From Haematococcus lacustris (lineage: Eukaryota; Chlorophyta; Chlorophyceae; Chlamydomonadales; Haematococcaceae), in the NCBI GenBank assembly GCA_030144725.1, contig JASKMD010000006.1:2343433-2407432 (forward strand): a stretch of DNA of 64,000 nt, read 5' to 3'. The stretch's first letter is position 1; every line of letters starts with the position of its first letter. A program made the position numbers and the translations under genes. The notes beneath the pieces were generated by a model. It was not told the DNA's origin. It did no database searches and was given only the letters and a program-made list of their open reading frames with translations. Positions 1-11,970 of this stretch are shown piece after piece.

Positions 1-971
1 CCCCCCCCCCCTGCTGCTGCTGCTGCCCCTGCATCCCCCCAGCAATGAGGTGGGACCAGAGGCAGGACCTGCAACATGAGCCTACTACCCCATGTGTTAC
101 CGCTAGACAGGGGTCTGCAGGTTATGGGGCCAGCTACTTTTAGCTGATAGAGGGGATCCAACTGTTAGTCAACCCAACTTTCGCGGTGGTGACGAGCCGG
201 GGAGGACAGCAGCGCCATGCGCCACCTCTAGCCGGTTATTTGGCCGTCTGATCTGATAGGTGGCTTACACCGCTTAAGCCGTCAACCGTTAGGCTGCTTG
301 GCCGCCCTCCCCCTCTAGGGGTTCGGGACTTTCTATAACGCACTTCAAAGCCGTCTGATCTGAAGATTTGAGGTGCACCGCTGAGAGCGTCCGGGGTTTC
401 GGGACTTCATGTGGCGTATCTCAAGGTGCCTGGCGTGTAGCCGTGACCAGGTGGCCTCAACGTGCGATCTGACATGTCATGTGTATATCTATAGCTGGTA
501 TGGCTGGTATGGCTATGGCTGGTATTGGTTGCTCCCCGGCAGTTGGAGGTTGGCATGTAATATAATGGACCTGACTCCCATCGCACCCCATCCTAACTGA
601 GCTGGTCTTGGGCCCTGGCTAGATGCACCAGGCCTGCCACTGCTACTTTTGGTGCTCTTGTTGCCGGCCATGTGAAAGCATGGGGGCTCAGGCTTGGCTT
701 GTCCTGACCTGTTCACCCACGACACTGAACTCTTGTGCATGTACTGCCTGCTGGTTGCATGCTGGCCCCACTTAAATTCCACTGTGTCATGCGGGTCGCC
801 TCCTGGCCTAGGCCACATAAGTTGTCCACGTCCAGTCAATGAATTGATTCATCATGCGCCTTGCACCCCCTTTGCTCGTTACTGGAGCTGCGCCATGCAT
901 CTGCATGGACATCGTTGCTTGCAACTGTAGCATGGCAACTGTAGCATGGCAATTGAGCGCTCAGGATTAAC
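1..971. other. Intergenic, no gene recognised
   Basis: The stretch opens with a C homopolymer and a short CTG run. The 14-mer GCCGTCTGATCTGA occurs twice, near 244 and 350, each near a similar GTTTCGGGACTT-like or GGTTCGGGACTT-like segment, so a short degenerate direct repeat may be present. Reading frames here are short, rich in Cys and Trp, and resemble no family I know. It ends at the assembly gap. Confidence 0.5.
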
Positions 972-1471
972 NNNNNNNNNNNNNNNNNNNNNNNNNNNNN
1001 NNNNNNNNNNNNNNNNNNNNNNNNNNNNNNNNNNNNNNNNNNNNNNNNNNNNNNNNNNNNNNNNNNNNNNNNNNNNNNNNNNNNNNNNNNNNNNNNNNNN
1101 NNNNNNNNNNNNNNNNNNNNNNNNNNNNNNNNNNNNNNNNNNNNNNNNNNNNNNNNNNNNNNNNNNNNNNNNNNNNNNNNNNNNNNNNNNNNNNNNNNNN
1201 NNNNNNNNNNNNNNNNNNNNNNNNNNNNNNNNNNNNNNNNNNNNNNNNNNNNNNNNNNNNNNNNNNNNNNNNNNNNNNNNNNNNNNNNNNNNNNNNNNNN
1301 NNNNNNNNNNNNNNNNNNNNNNNNNNNNNNNNNNNNNNNNNNNNNNNNNNNNNNNNNNNNNNNNNNNNNNNNNNNNNNNNNNNNNNNNNNNNNNNNNNNN
1401 NNNNNNNNNNNNNNNNNNNNNNNNNNNNNNNNNNNNNNNNNNNNNNNNNNNNNNNNNNNNNNNNNNNNNNN
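972..1471. other. Assembly gap (500 N)
   Basis: Exactly 500 undetermined bases, a conventional gap size, so the true length is probably unknown. Open frames that span it are meaningless. Confidence 0.98.
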
Positions 1472-1927
1472 CCCGCCCCGCCCACTCAGTAACATTGTGT
1501 CAGTTGTTTACAAGACACTGTGGCCAATGCTGCAGCACACACATGCATGGCTGCTCCGCAGCTAGTTGTGTATCAAGCTGTGCTCTAGCCTGTGCTCTAG
1601 CCCTGAGCCCACACAACCGACCCCGGCAGCAGTCCTGCAGCTGGGCGACACGACGATGCGGCACTGCTGTCCTCCAGCGCAGTTGGCTGCACGGGTCTCT
1701 TCGACATGTCCGTTGCATGGGGTACTGCTGCCTACCAGTGCGCCTGCTGTCTCTGGTACGATTTCGGAGTATAGTTGTCGATGCGTGTAGTCAGCATGAT
1801 TCAGAGCTGCCTCACACATCGCTCACACCCAGGTGCGCCCAACTTCAAATTGCGCGATCGATCGCATAGAAGCACATCAACGCTTGCAAGCTAGCAACCC
1901 GGATCAACCAGCACTACACACGCGACA

Positions 1928-3481
1928 ATGGCACTCCTGGCATCCCGTCCCATGGGCTTGATGAGCGCAAGCCGCACCCGCACGACCAGCGCACGACCAG
2001 CGCGCTTGGCAGCTCCCTGCACCAGCCGCGCTCGCAGCCTGCGCGTGGTGGCACAGGTGACCGCACTGCCGGCCAGCGATGATGCCACAGGCTGGCACGC
2101 ACCACCGCGGCACGCGGCTCTGTCCTCAAGCCTCAGCCAAGCACAGTGGGCACGGTCACGCAGCCATGGCAGCAGTGCGCCTTTGTGTGCAGGTCAAGGT
2201 CGACGAGACGGCCAAGGAGGTGAACCCCGCCATCCCCGCCTTCACCAGGTGCGCAGTCAACCCAGTCAGGGATGCAGCTGATGAGTTGGCCATAGCTCCT
2301 CCCTGGCCCAGCCACATCCAGCATGGAGTGCTATGGCCCTCAGCCCATGGTGAAGCCCCTGCCCTCACCCCTGTTTGGGCTAGCGCTGCAGGCGGCGTGA
2401 GGTGTTCGCTGGTCGCCTGGCTATGTTTGGGTGGCTGGCTGAGACTATTGGTGAGATTCTGCTGCGCACCGGGCCCATTGGCCAGCTGGAGTACATCCTG
2501 GGCTTCGAGCGCAACACCGTCATTGCCCTGTTTGTGGGCATTGTGGTGAGCGGAGGCAGCAAGGCCCTGGCGCTCAGCTCATCAGGCCATGCAAACCACC
2601 AGGCAGCAGCCCGAATGCCTTGTGCAGGGATAGCAGTGGGTATGGCTCACGTGACTGGTGTGTTGATGCTTGCATGATTCCTGTGGCTGCCCTGCCCTGC
2701 GCAGCTGTTCAACGGCATTGGTGCCGCCTTCCCCAACAGCCCCACCTGGTCAAAGAGCAACCAGGAGGATGTGGCCAAGCGCCCTGACGGCCCACCCCAG
2801 GATTCCAACATCCTGGTGAACAAGCCCGGCCAGGCCCTGGGCATCACCCGGCCAGGTGTGCAAGTGACTCTGTTCCGCTTTGTGCAGCTGCCTGCCTAGC
2901 TTGTAATGTAGCAGGCTGTGCTGGCAGCTGATGCAGTGCATGCGGCTGTCTTGTTTCAGCTGCTGGCCTGGCCCACATGAGCCATCACTGCCCCCATGGC
3001 ACGTGCTGCAGCGCTGCCCAGAGAAGGAGGCTGTGTAATGCTTGCATACTGACCACTGTGCTGCCCTGCACTGCTCACAGGTTTCTCCAAGCAGAATGAG
3101 CTGTTTGTGGGCCGCACTGGCATGTTGGGCTTCTTGGCCGCTGTTGTGGCTGAGGTGCTGTACAACAAGGGGCCCTGGGCCATGGTGGGTCCAGCCGGAG
3201 ACAGGGGAGCTGCTGCAGCTAGCGCACAGTGCATACCTCGCACAGATCACTTGCAAAACTGCTTTGTATGTGGGCAGGTGGTGCCTGGCTAGAAGTCTGG
3301 CCCTGACCAGGTGGCAGGTTGCCCTGCAATGCAGATTGCTAGCTTCATTGGGCAGACCCCTGACGACGGCTACTACCGGCTCATCGGGTACGGGCTGGGC
3401 ATCAGTGCCATCGCCATCACCGTGCTGGGCTACACCCTGGACAACGGCGGTGAGGACGAGACTGGCAAGGACATCTACTGA
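1928..3481 (+). CDS. PsbS-like four-helix thylakoid protein, 6 exons
   Basis: Exons 1928-2056, 2193-2248, 2392-2545, 2705-2855, 3081-3184 and 3335-3481 join in phase with GT-AG introns to give 246 residues, close to the usual PsbS length. Residues 1-43 are an Arg/Ser/Ala-rich plastid transit peptide. Two LHC-superfamily helix motifs follow: REVFAGRLAMFGW (about 65-76) and KQNELFVGRTGMLGF (167-181). Each is followed by a second hydrophobic helix (about 104-123 and 214-232). The NELFVGR motif and the Arg-Pro-x-Gly-Pro linker are PsbS-like. PsbS is the pH sensor of energy-dependent quenching in plant thylakoids; in green algae it is mainly a high-light-induced protein. Lumenal loop 1 keeps Glu95 and Glu101; loop 2 has Asp208-Asp209 and no Glu. 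A divergent PsbS paralogue or other LHC-like protein is the alternative. Confidence 0.8.
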
Positions 3482-3690
3482 GCGCCAGCAATGGGCGTGC
3501 ACGGGCGCTACGCGGCTGTCGGTCAGCAACTGCTGCCGGGACAGCGCGTTGTGCAGCCAGCGCGCCGACAGAGCAGAGTGGGGTACATATGCATCAGCTG
3601 ACGCCATAGGTCAAACTGCGCATTCGCATGGGACCCAGTTGTGTTGTTGCATCGAGCTGAGGTTGAGAGCAGGGAGGTAGTAGTATATCA

Positions 3691-3913
3691 ACATCGTGGC
3701 AAGCACCCAATCGACAACCCATGCAGTTGGTTTTTGGTACACATTTTGACGATAGTGCGCTTGAGGATGTGGCCATGTAAGAGCCGGAGTATGGTGCTTA
3801 CTGAGCTCAGCTGACGCTAGCGCCATTCGTTCTGATGTGCATGCCGCCTGTGATCAGCAGCACATCGGCTGTGGCATGCATTCTTTCCGTCTATTTCCTG
3901 CGCTCATTCATTC
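3691..3913. repeat. Dispersed direct repeat, copy 1
   Basis: About 220 bases covering the presumed 3' UTR of the PsbS-like gene are repeated with high identity at 5611-5811. The shared blocks include CATTTTGACGATAGTGCGCT and the TGTAA signal. Confidence 0.85.
3776..3780 (+). promoter_or_regulatory. TGTAA polyadenylation signal
   Basis: TGTAA lies about 295 bases after the PsbS-like stop codon. TGTAA is the canonical poly(A) signal of volvocalean algae. It falls inside a segment repeated near 5.7 kb, where TGTAA recurs at 5692-5696. Confidence 0.55.
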
Positions 3914-4533
3914 TTACACGTGACACCGCTACTCACGTGAAGTTCCCCACCCGTAGTCTCCACCAGCCACTCCCTCACGTTCCATTTCACAACTAACCTT
4001 CTTCACCATCCCCATCCTGGGTTCCCCTAGCAGCCACCCTCCTCACCTACGCTTGCCCTTCCCTTCTCCACCTCGTACCCTTCTTCTCTACTCAAGCCAA
4101 TAACTCTGCTATCATTAGAGATAGCATTGGCCTCCTATCCCTCCATCAACCCCCACTCCTTCCCCCGGTGCGAAAGGCAGTGAGACACTATTGTGCAAGC
4201 CATGCTAGTACGAAAACATAGCCAACGTAGCAAAGCGTGTGATGAGCAACATGGCCATCTTAACACTCAACCTTGACTTGCAAAACAAAGCAAGCATCAA
4301 TGAAGTTGTGATATGATAAGACTGCAATGCTTGCGCAGTGATAACACAGGGGCAGCAACACGGTTACATGACGGCTAGTCATGCAATGTTGATCATTGTT
4401 CCAGCAATACTCAAGCGTGGCATGGCTGTATCTGCTTGGTAGCATGCGCCAGCAGCGCTTGATAGCATGCTCAGGCCTTGTTGCACATAATGTTAATTGC
4501 AGCTTACGGCTGCTTCAATGCAAACGGTGCTGC
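3914..4533. other. Intergenic, pyrimidine-rich then unstructured
   Basis: C/T-rich DNA to about 4160, then ordinary intergenic sequence with no convincing coding frame on either strand. Confidence 0.5.
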
Positions 4534-5019
4534 CTAACATGCCCCTCCCAAGACTTGAGCATGTTGCTGTGCAGCATAGCAGGAGCATAGCCACTGGTAC
4601 AGTGCCCATACAGCCTTGCATGTGTTGTGGATGTCAAGTACGCCAAGTGATGTGAACATGTCGCTCCGCCTGGTTGCATAGATGACACACACCTCTTGCC
4701 ACAGCCTGGTTGCAGGCAGGTCGTTGTACTGAGTTAGAGGCTCGTCAGCCTGCGCGTGCTTCAACTCCAGGACCAGCGGGTGCGGGCTCAGTTCCTTTTG
4801 TCTGGGCTTTGCAGCAGCCAGCATGGCAGTTATTAGATCAAGGAAAAAGGATGCACGACAGGTAGGGAGGGGGCTGCGCTGCTGAGGTGCCTGGTGGCAG
4901 AAGTAGGGCTGCCGGTCACTGCATCCAGGGCTGCAGTCATGTGGGCCTCTGCTGCCAGCAGCTGCTGACACACTGTGCCGATGCGATGTGCATACAGCTT
5001 CTGCACCTTTGCATGCCAC
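4534..5019 (-). CDS. Possible hypothetical exon or gene fragment
   Basis: A 161-codon minus-strand frame. Its central part (about 4600-4850) looks protein-like, with segments such as LVLELKHAQADEPLTQYNDL and LWQEVCVIYATRRSDMFTSL of balanced composition, while both ends look random. I do not recognise the family. It may be one exon of a longer gene or a relic. Composition is the only evidence. Confidence 0.25.
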   Translation of the reverse strand: MACKGAEAVCTSHRHSVSAAAGSRGPHDCSPGCSDRQPYFCHQAPQQRSPLPTCRASFFLDLITAMLAAAKPRQKELSPHPLVLELKHAQADEPLTQYNDLPATRLWQEVCVIYATRRSDMFTSLGVLDIHNTCKAVWALYQWLCSCYAAQQHAQVLGGAC

Positions 5020-5451
5020 CGTGCCTGGCCCTTGTGCCCTACTTGATCTTGGCCTTGCTACTGCCCCCTTGCTGGCCAGTTAAACCTCGGTGCCGCTTGA
5101 TAACATGGCGTGGGCTTGCGCAGCAACACGGTTACATGACTGACGAGCTAGCGCGCTGCAGCACTCCTTAGCGAGTAAGACGTCGTGGAGTGGCGGTGCT
5201 CAGGCGCAACTCATGCCTCAAGGGAGCGACCGCCTGGCAGTGTGCACTTGACTTTGGTCAGCAGCGCTGGTAGGGGTGCAGGGACGACGTCTGGATGTCC
5301 AGGCGCGTGTGCCTGCTTTGCCAAAGCCACCATGAGCTTTGCCGATGAGCTTCGCCTGTACTGGGAAGCAACACTTGCACTGTGCTGAGAGGCTGGTGGA
5401 GAGGCACCACGACATCAGCGACACCATGGCTACACCTGTAAATCCAATCCT

Positions 5452-5600
5452 CTTCCTCCTCTTCCTCCCCCTTGCCCCCCCCCTCATCTTCCATTCCACT
5501 GCCCTCCTCCCTCTCCTCCTCTTTGCTCTCCCCCTCCCTTCCCCCTTCTTTCCTCTCCTTCCCCTCCTTCTTGCCCTCTTCCTTCTCCTCCTCACCACCC
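5452..5600. repeat. Pyrimidine-rich low-complexity tract
   Basis: Almost uninterrupted C/T on the plus strand, made of CTTCCTCC-type motifs. It makes open but meaningless frames in several phases. Confidence 0.85.
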
Positions 5601-5610
5601 CTGCACTGCA

Positions 5611-5811
5611 ACATTGTGGCAAGCAGCCGACCAACAAACCATGCAGCTGTTGGTTCACATTTTGACGATAGTGCGCTTGAGGATGTGGCTATGTAAGAGC
5701 CGGAGTATGGTGCTTACTGAGCTCAGTTGACGCTAGCGCCATTCGTTGTGGTCAGCAGCACATCAGCTGTGGCATACATCCCCTTCCGTCCCTTCCTCCG
5801 CTCATTCATTG
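5611..5811. repeat. Dispersed direct repeat, copy 2
   Basis: Second copy of the 3691-3913 segment. No intact PsbS-like exon precedes it, so only the 3' end was duplicated or the rest has decayed. Confidence 0.85.
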
Positions 5812-6977
5812 TTGGTGTTGGCCTGGCTGTATCTGTGTGATGGCTCAACCTGAGCCCACAGCTCCATGGCTTCAGTCAGCTCCGTGTCTAGTTCCTCCCA
5901 GCCGCTAGGCCACTGGGACACTGCCTAAAGCCTGCCATGGGTGAGGCCTGCGACTGTTGCAGACTTCAGCGTCGCTTGTTGCTGAGCTCTTACCCCCATT
6001 GCGAATGGCGTGTTTGGGTGATGGGCAGGCTTAGAGGGGGAGTGGGAAGAGCAGGCAGGACTGGCTCGGTAGGCGAGGTGGGGGAAAAGGAGCAGGCAGC
6101 AAGCTAGGTAACAGTCAGGAGGGCTCGGAGGGTTCTGCCCGAGAGGGGGGGGGGTGGCGAGGGAAGTAGGAAATGGTGGCATATAGAGGGGCCGAGGGTA
6201 GGGGGGCTGTCATTGCTTCCCTTGAGGCGAGCGAGACGCTGCGATGGAACCAACAGGAGCAACGGGTTAGTACGCAGCGCTTAACTCACATAGTTCACAG
6301 TCGGCTAGGGACACGCACTATTCAGTTTCTTTGTCGGGCCCTGCTTTTGCTTGGCGTGGCCGTTCCGCTTCTTCCGTTTGATTGCGCGGTATGCTTTGGA
6401 ACGAGATGTCGTTTCTTCCTAGCAGCTTGAGTTGTCCCAGAGATTCATGCAGTAATGAAGCTCTGTTACACCGGGATTGGCCATCGAACTATGAGGCAAA
6501 AGCAGCAAGCGACAAGAAGCAAATCAGGCATATCAGGCGAGCGATCAGGTGTTTAAACAGCCGTTGTCTTCGCCTAAACCGAAAGTGGACAAGCTGTGTA
6601 TGTGGCGGCGCAGTGCGTTTGGGTGGCGTCCAGCCTCTGAAGGCAGTGCCACTTCATGACAAATCACTATAGACAGGAAGAAGCGTGAGATGGCGAGTTT
6701 GCATTGGACGGCAGTTGCAAACAGCAGAGGTACGACAGGTGTTAGCAATCCGACACTTTCCCTTGTTGCGGGTCTATGGTTGCACTGCTGGCCAAACTGC
6801 ACATACTATCTGTGCATATGCACGAGTAGCTGAGCTAACAGCAAGCAACATTCTCCGCTACACTGCAAAAGTTCCCCTAACAGTTCCTGGCTATGTGACA
6901 AAATCGGCATACAATGGAGATCCAGCAGGCTCCTGCCTTAGACTATGATGCCAGCAGCATACCCAGTCCTGGCCAGG
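5812..6977. other. Intergenic, 3' flank of the vasculin-like gene
   Basis: No coding frame is convincing. TTACA near 6467 is a TGTAA signal on the minus strand, about 510 bases beyond the vasculin-like stop codon, and could end that transcript. Confidence 0.4.
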
Positions 6978-9900
6978 TCATATGTGAACCGGCAGCTGCT
7001 CCACACAGGACAGCAGAGATGCTGACAAACCAGGTGTAAGCCGGGTCTCTTGCACAGCCCCTTGGTAAAGATGCAGCTGGCTGCCCTCCTGGCTGCTGCC
7101 CCCTAGTGACGCTGCCACCCCTGGTCTCACGCCCGTCATGTCCACAACCTCCCCTCGGCTTGCCTGCCCGGCCAGTGTCCTGCCTTGCCATGCCGACTGC
7201 AGGCTGCTGCCCGCAGGGCCCAGGCTCCAGGGGTTGCCCAGCCCCTGTCCGCAGCCTCCCAACCAGGAAGCTTGCGACAGCCCACTCTGCAGGCTGCACA
7301 GCGACAGAGCCTCACTCTCAGGTGCTGTCAGAGTCATCCCTGATCCAAGGCCTGGAAGCGTGGCCGACACAGCTGGAGGCCCCACATCACTGATGCTGAG
7401 GGAGGGTGGGGTGTGGGGCTGGTGGGGCAGGAAAGGAGGGGGGCTGGGGCTAGGGCTGACTGTGTTGGGGCCTAGACTGGGGCCAGGAGCTGACCCTGTG
7501 CTGTAGGGTGATGCGCTGCTGCGGGCAGCCCAGGTAGTGGGTGTGGCGCCCTGGCTGCTGCTGAAGCCTGGGCTGTGGCTGCTGCCCAGGCCCCGGACAT
7601 GCAGCGGCAGCAGCAGGCTGGATGCCGACACGCCAAAGCAGTCCATGGACAAAGAGCCAGCCCCATAGCCAGCAGCAGCAGCAGAGACAGCTGCAGCTGA
7701 CCATGAGCTGTCACCCCCAGCGGTGTCAGGGGCAGCAGCAGCAGCAGATCTGCTGGTCGCAGTAGGGGACAGCAGGCCGGCTGCACTGGACCAAGGCCGG
7801 GAGACCAGAGCACCAACAAAGCCAGGTGACAGACACCGAGAGACGCTGACGTGCTGCTGTAGCTGTCCCTGCTGCTGCTGCTGCTGCTGCTGCTGGGCCC
7901 TGAAGGCTGCAATCTCCTCCTCTGTCAGGGCATCGTCGCCTTCATCCTCACCGTCAGTCCAGCCCAGGGAGCGCAGGAAAGCCTCCTCCTCAGCAGGGGC
8001 GGCAAACAGGGAGGCTGCGGGTGCAGGCTGGGGCTCGTCCTGGGGCTGTGACAGGTCTGCTGGCTGGACGGGGCATGAGCTGGGTGGCAGTGAGTGGGAG
8101 GGCGGTGCACTCCCCGTAGGTGGGGGAGGCACCACAGCAGCAGCAGCACCCGGCACAACAGCTGCGGCAGTGGTGTCAGGGAGGGTGAGTGGGGGTACAG
8201 GCAACATGGGAATGGGAGCAGGCCCAGCCGGCTCGAGGCTAGAGCAAGCAGCCCCTGCGGCCCCTCTCGCCTGACCCGTGCAGCCCCCGCAACTGGCAGC
8301 AATATCAGCTTCCTGCAGGAGGCTGGTACAGGACAATGCGCCACATGCTTGCTGCCTGTCCTGACTCTCGGCCTCGCCCTCCTGCTGCTGGCCTTGACTG
8401 TCCCCCGACTCTGGCCTCAGCTTCTCTTGCTGCTGGGCTGGCGGTGGCGCCACCTGACCTGCCTGGTGCTGCTGCACTGGAGCCTGTTGCCCCTGGTCCA
8501 TCAGCACAAGGGGAGCAGCCTCTGAACGCCCACTCCCTGGCTGCACCGCACTCTGCAGGCCGTCCTGCTTGCTTGCTGCAGCTGCTGTCACAGCCCCTGC
8601 CTTAGGGCCTGCATTTGCCTCACCAGCCCCAGGACTGGTAGACGATCCGCCCGGTGCCGCCACCTGCTGTGCCTGCTTGCGCACGGGCAGCGCCTTGATC
8701 AGCAGCTTGCCACCCCCTGTGGCTGCCTCCAGCAGTGCTGAGTGGCTGCTGGGCCCTGCTGCCCCAGGCACAATGCCTGCTGCCCTGAGGCCAGAGCCCA
8801 CATGCCCCAACTGCGCTAGCTTGGCCTGATGCCCATGATGGCTGGTTGAGCCAGAGGCTGCAAGCCTGCTACTTGCTGACCCGCCAGGCTTGCTGTGCTC
8901 ATGACTGTCACCCTTCTTGGCCAGTACTGGGATCAACTGCTTGCTCTGCTTGATGGCCAACTGGGCCCGTAGAGCGTCAGTCGACAGCCGTGCGCTGGCA
9001 AGGTCAGAGCCTGCAGGCGTCTGGGTCAGCACTTGACGCACGTCCAACACTCGCTGGCCAGCCCCTGAGGCACACCCCGCCCCTGCCCCTGCTGCGGCCC
9101 CTGGTACACCACTGCCCCAGCCTGCAATCGACGGCGATGGCACCCTTGGCCCCAGTGGAGGTTGAGGGACCTGCCGGCCAGTGTCTACAGCTGTGTGCGC
9201 AGTGGCAGCTGGGGGTGTGCAGGAGGCAGCTGGGGTGCTGGGTGGAGTGGGTTGGGGTGCGGCAGGCGTACTGAAAGCCTCAGATGCGGCGGGTTGCAGC
9301 AAGGCTGAGGTGGGTGCGCAGGCTGCAAGCAAGGAGGTGGAGCTGCGCTGAGCTGTATCCTGGGCATGGGTGTAGAACGGGACTGTGGTGGTCAGCATAA
9401 CCAGTGTCCCTGACGTCATCGCTTGAGCAGGGGGCATCTGCAAGTTTGCTCGTCCAGTGCTTTTCTTCTCGTGTGCTGAAAGAGAAGCCTTTGGGTGCAT
9501 AGGGGCTTGCAGCTTTGACCTTGTGCAGACTGGGAAAGTCCCTGTCAAAGGAAACCTGCAAAGCAACACAGTGAGCAAACAATGGTCATACAGCTAATCT
9601 GTGCAAGCACACTAGGACTCTGCTGCAGAGATGAGGTTCCAGGCAGTAGAGCACGCATACCTTATGGTAGGCTGCCTGTGTGGCGAGGCTCACAGGCCGG
9701 TGAGCCGCTTGACGGTTGGCAGGGGCATGTGAGAGGCCATCGAGGTCTAGCCTTGGAGCCGCTGGCCCTTTATTTGAAAGTGACGGTGCTAGCTTGGGTG
9801 AGTACCACGTTGGGGATAAATCAGGCGCGATGTCAGCCGTGAGAGAGCGGGTGAGCTTGTCGACACCCCAGCCACCTTCGGCCAAACCAGAGGATGTCCG

Positions 9901-10138
9901 ATGCGGCTGTTGACGGGCCTTGCAGCTTTGATCACCGCCTGCAGCCACAGTAGCTTCGGCGCAGAGCTCAAATGATGATGATGCTGTGAAAGGCATCTGC
10001 TGGCCAAGGGTGCTGTGCTGCAAGGCAGCGGTAGAGAGGTTCAATTGCTCGTCAAAAATGTTTCTCACCTGAACCTGCTACAGCGCCCTTCTTCTTCCAC
10101 CCCGGTACCAGGGAAAACGACTCCTGGCCTTGACCCAT
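6978..10138 (-). CDS. Vasculin/GPBP1-like protein, multi-exon
   Basis: Exon 1 10138-10069 starts at ATG and encodes a SFSLVPGWKKKG segment. Exon 2 is 9983-9661. Exon 3 starts at 9555 and reads VSFDRDFPSL...HWTSKLADAP. The DFPSL and W-T-S-x-L-A-x-x-P motifs match plant vasculin-like proteins. The long final frame, down to 6978, carries EEEAFLRSLGWTDGE followed by LTEEEIAAFRAQ, the family's C-terminal signature, then poly-Gln and about 300 Ser/Gly/Pro-rich residues. Animal vasculin binds GC-rich promoters. Exon 3 and the long frame are in different phases; an intron between about 9425 and 9330 (donor GTCAGG or GTTATG, acceptor CCCAG or TTGCTTGCAG) could join them. The phases of exons 1-3 agree exactly. 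Function in algae is inferred from homology only. Confidence 0.7.
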
Positions 10139-11263
10139 GCACCAGGGGCCTCCAAGAAGCCGCCCGGGCAAGCCCCGGGACTCCTCGCGCTTGTCACAAC
10201 CGCGGGCTGGCTTTGGTGGCTCTGGTAGCTGATGCTAAAGGGCTGGCAGTCTGGAGTTTGGGACTTGGCAACCCACACCTTCTGCGAGCTCTGTGCTGAG
10301 TGGAGCAGTTCACTGCATATGAATCCAGATGCACCGTTCGCCTTGGTTCAACGTAGTGCGCCCAAATGGGTACGCGACGTGGTTTGTGGTCGGTTGACGT
10401 TTCTGCATGAGGCCAAGCTATTACTGTCAATATCTCCTGGTGCACGCACATTCGACCTGGTACATTCAGGCTCCCTTGTGCCTGTACTCGATGTCTAAGG
10501 GATGACAGCCCTTGGACCGCAGCCACCTGAATGCAGACGCCCCCAACTAACTGAAGACCGACCCCTGGCAGTAGAACAGCTGTAACTCTGCCCTCACTGC
10601 GCCAAATGTTATGCTAGATACTCCACGAGTGTAAGCAACAGAGCCAGCCACGTTTCCATCATCTCAAAACATTTATGCAGTCAGTGGGCCGTGCACAACT
10701 GACACCCGGAAACTCCCAACATGGGGCCAGGGGCAGGACTGAGCTAACACACATGTGGCTGGCTGACCATTGAACTGAGCTGCAATTCTGTGGGCTTGCG
10801 TACCGCACGCAACATCTGGTGCAAGGGGGCCCCTCTCTCATGGTCCTCTTGCCATGCTGCTGCCATATCCTGTTGCTTATTACAAGTCAAGATGCAGAGC
10901 ATCGCCTGGTGGGCTTGCAGCGACGGTCAAGACGTTGTCTAGGTACATGTATCTGCATGGCCGGGAGCATATGCTCATCATCATCAGTCATGATCACCAG
11001 GCATGTGGTGGTGACAGGGGGCATGTGGCTCCTGGACCAGTATGCAAACCTTCGCAGTTCATATTCTTTGTCAAGTTGGCGGACCAACAGCAACAAGGAA
11101 GGTCAAGGTGCACAGGACTAGCCACATCAGACCACAACAGACTCACCCACTGCCTGCGATGGTATCGTTGCTAGGTCTAGCGGACTAAGAGGTGGATGAG
11201 TACAGGACGAAGGAAGGTGGCATGGGAGCAGTAGTAGTGGGAGCAGTGGTATAGGGATGTCAG
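10139..11263. other. Intergenic / 5' flank of the vasculin-like gene
   Basis: Presumed promoter and 5' UTR of the minus-strand gene at its left side, otherwise unassigned. Frames present are short and overlap in several phases without recognisable motifs. Confidence 0.35.
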
Positions 11264-11340
11264 CCCTCTTGTCCCACACTAGGGCCTCCATTTGAGTAGG
11301 CCCACTAAGGGACCACTTGTGATTAGCGGGACCACTCAAA
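11264..11340. repeat. Hairpin-bearing terminal motif, inverted copy
   Basis: 11291-11340 begins with TTTGAGT and ends with ACTCAAA, and its arms are imperfectly complementary over about 17 bases. Together with the adjoining CTCTTGTCCCACACTAGGGC block, it is the reverse complement of 50604-50680, which follows Fanzor 3' sequence. It therefore looks like a recurring element end. Confidence 0.6.
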
Positions 11341-11719
11341 GGGTGTTGCGCTACTCTTACACATGTTAGGAGCACAAATGTTGGTTGCACTGCAGCCCAC
11401 ATGGGCACCAGCACATGGAGTTGCAGTTTGGCATCAGCCCCGTGCCGTTGAACGTCATTGTGGTCTAAAGGATGAGATGCTGACACTGTCCAGCACTGAC
11501 GCAGGTGGACGAGCTGGATTGAACAGCATATACAATGCCGACCATCATGTGTGGAACTCGGCCAAGACTGCAGCAATGACACCCATGAACAAGGCAGCCA
11601 GCAGGTTGCACGCCACATCCCACAGCCCAGCTGTACAGGTTAGTCCCCTTAGCTTGCGATCCACGCACGTCTATGAATTCGCTGCCTGGCTCAGTGGCAA
11701 GGTAGGGGGGGGATTAGGG

Positions 11720-11775
11720 CCTGACAGCATGGCATGAGGCATAGCAGCATGGCATAGCAGCATGGCAGGAGGCAG
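11720..11775. repeat. Short AGCATGGCA tandem repeat
   Basis: Several near-copies of AGCATGGCATGAGGCATAGC in a row, a minor minisatellite. Confidence 0.6.
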
Positions 11776-11970
11776 GGCCTCTCAGAGATCAGGTAAAAAG
11801 GGGTCGGGGATGGGACGGCAGGGTGGGGATCGATGACTGCACTGTTAGACGATGGGTGGTATGGGAGGAGGTGCTGTTTCTAATGCATGTGTCAGTCATG
11901 CAGGAACGCCCAGGCTCCAGGGCTGTACCACAGGATCCACAATCTCAATAGCATAGCTCAATCTAATAGC

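Noticed and set aside
836..1869. Open frames across the N run
   Set aside because: They exist only because unknown bases contain no stop codons.
5218..5665. Arg/Lys/Glu-rich and Leu/Pro-rich frames
   Set aside because: Products of the pyrimidine-rich tract.
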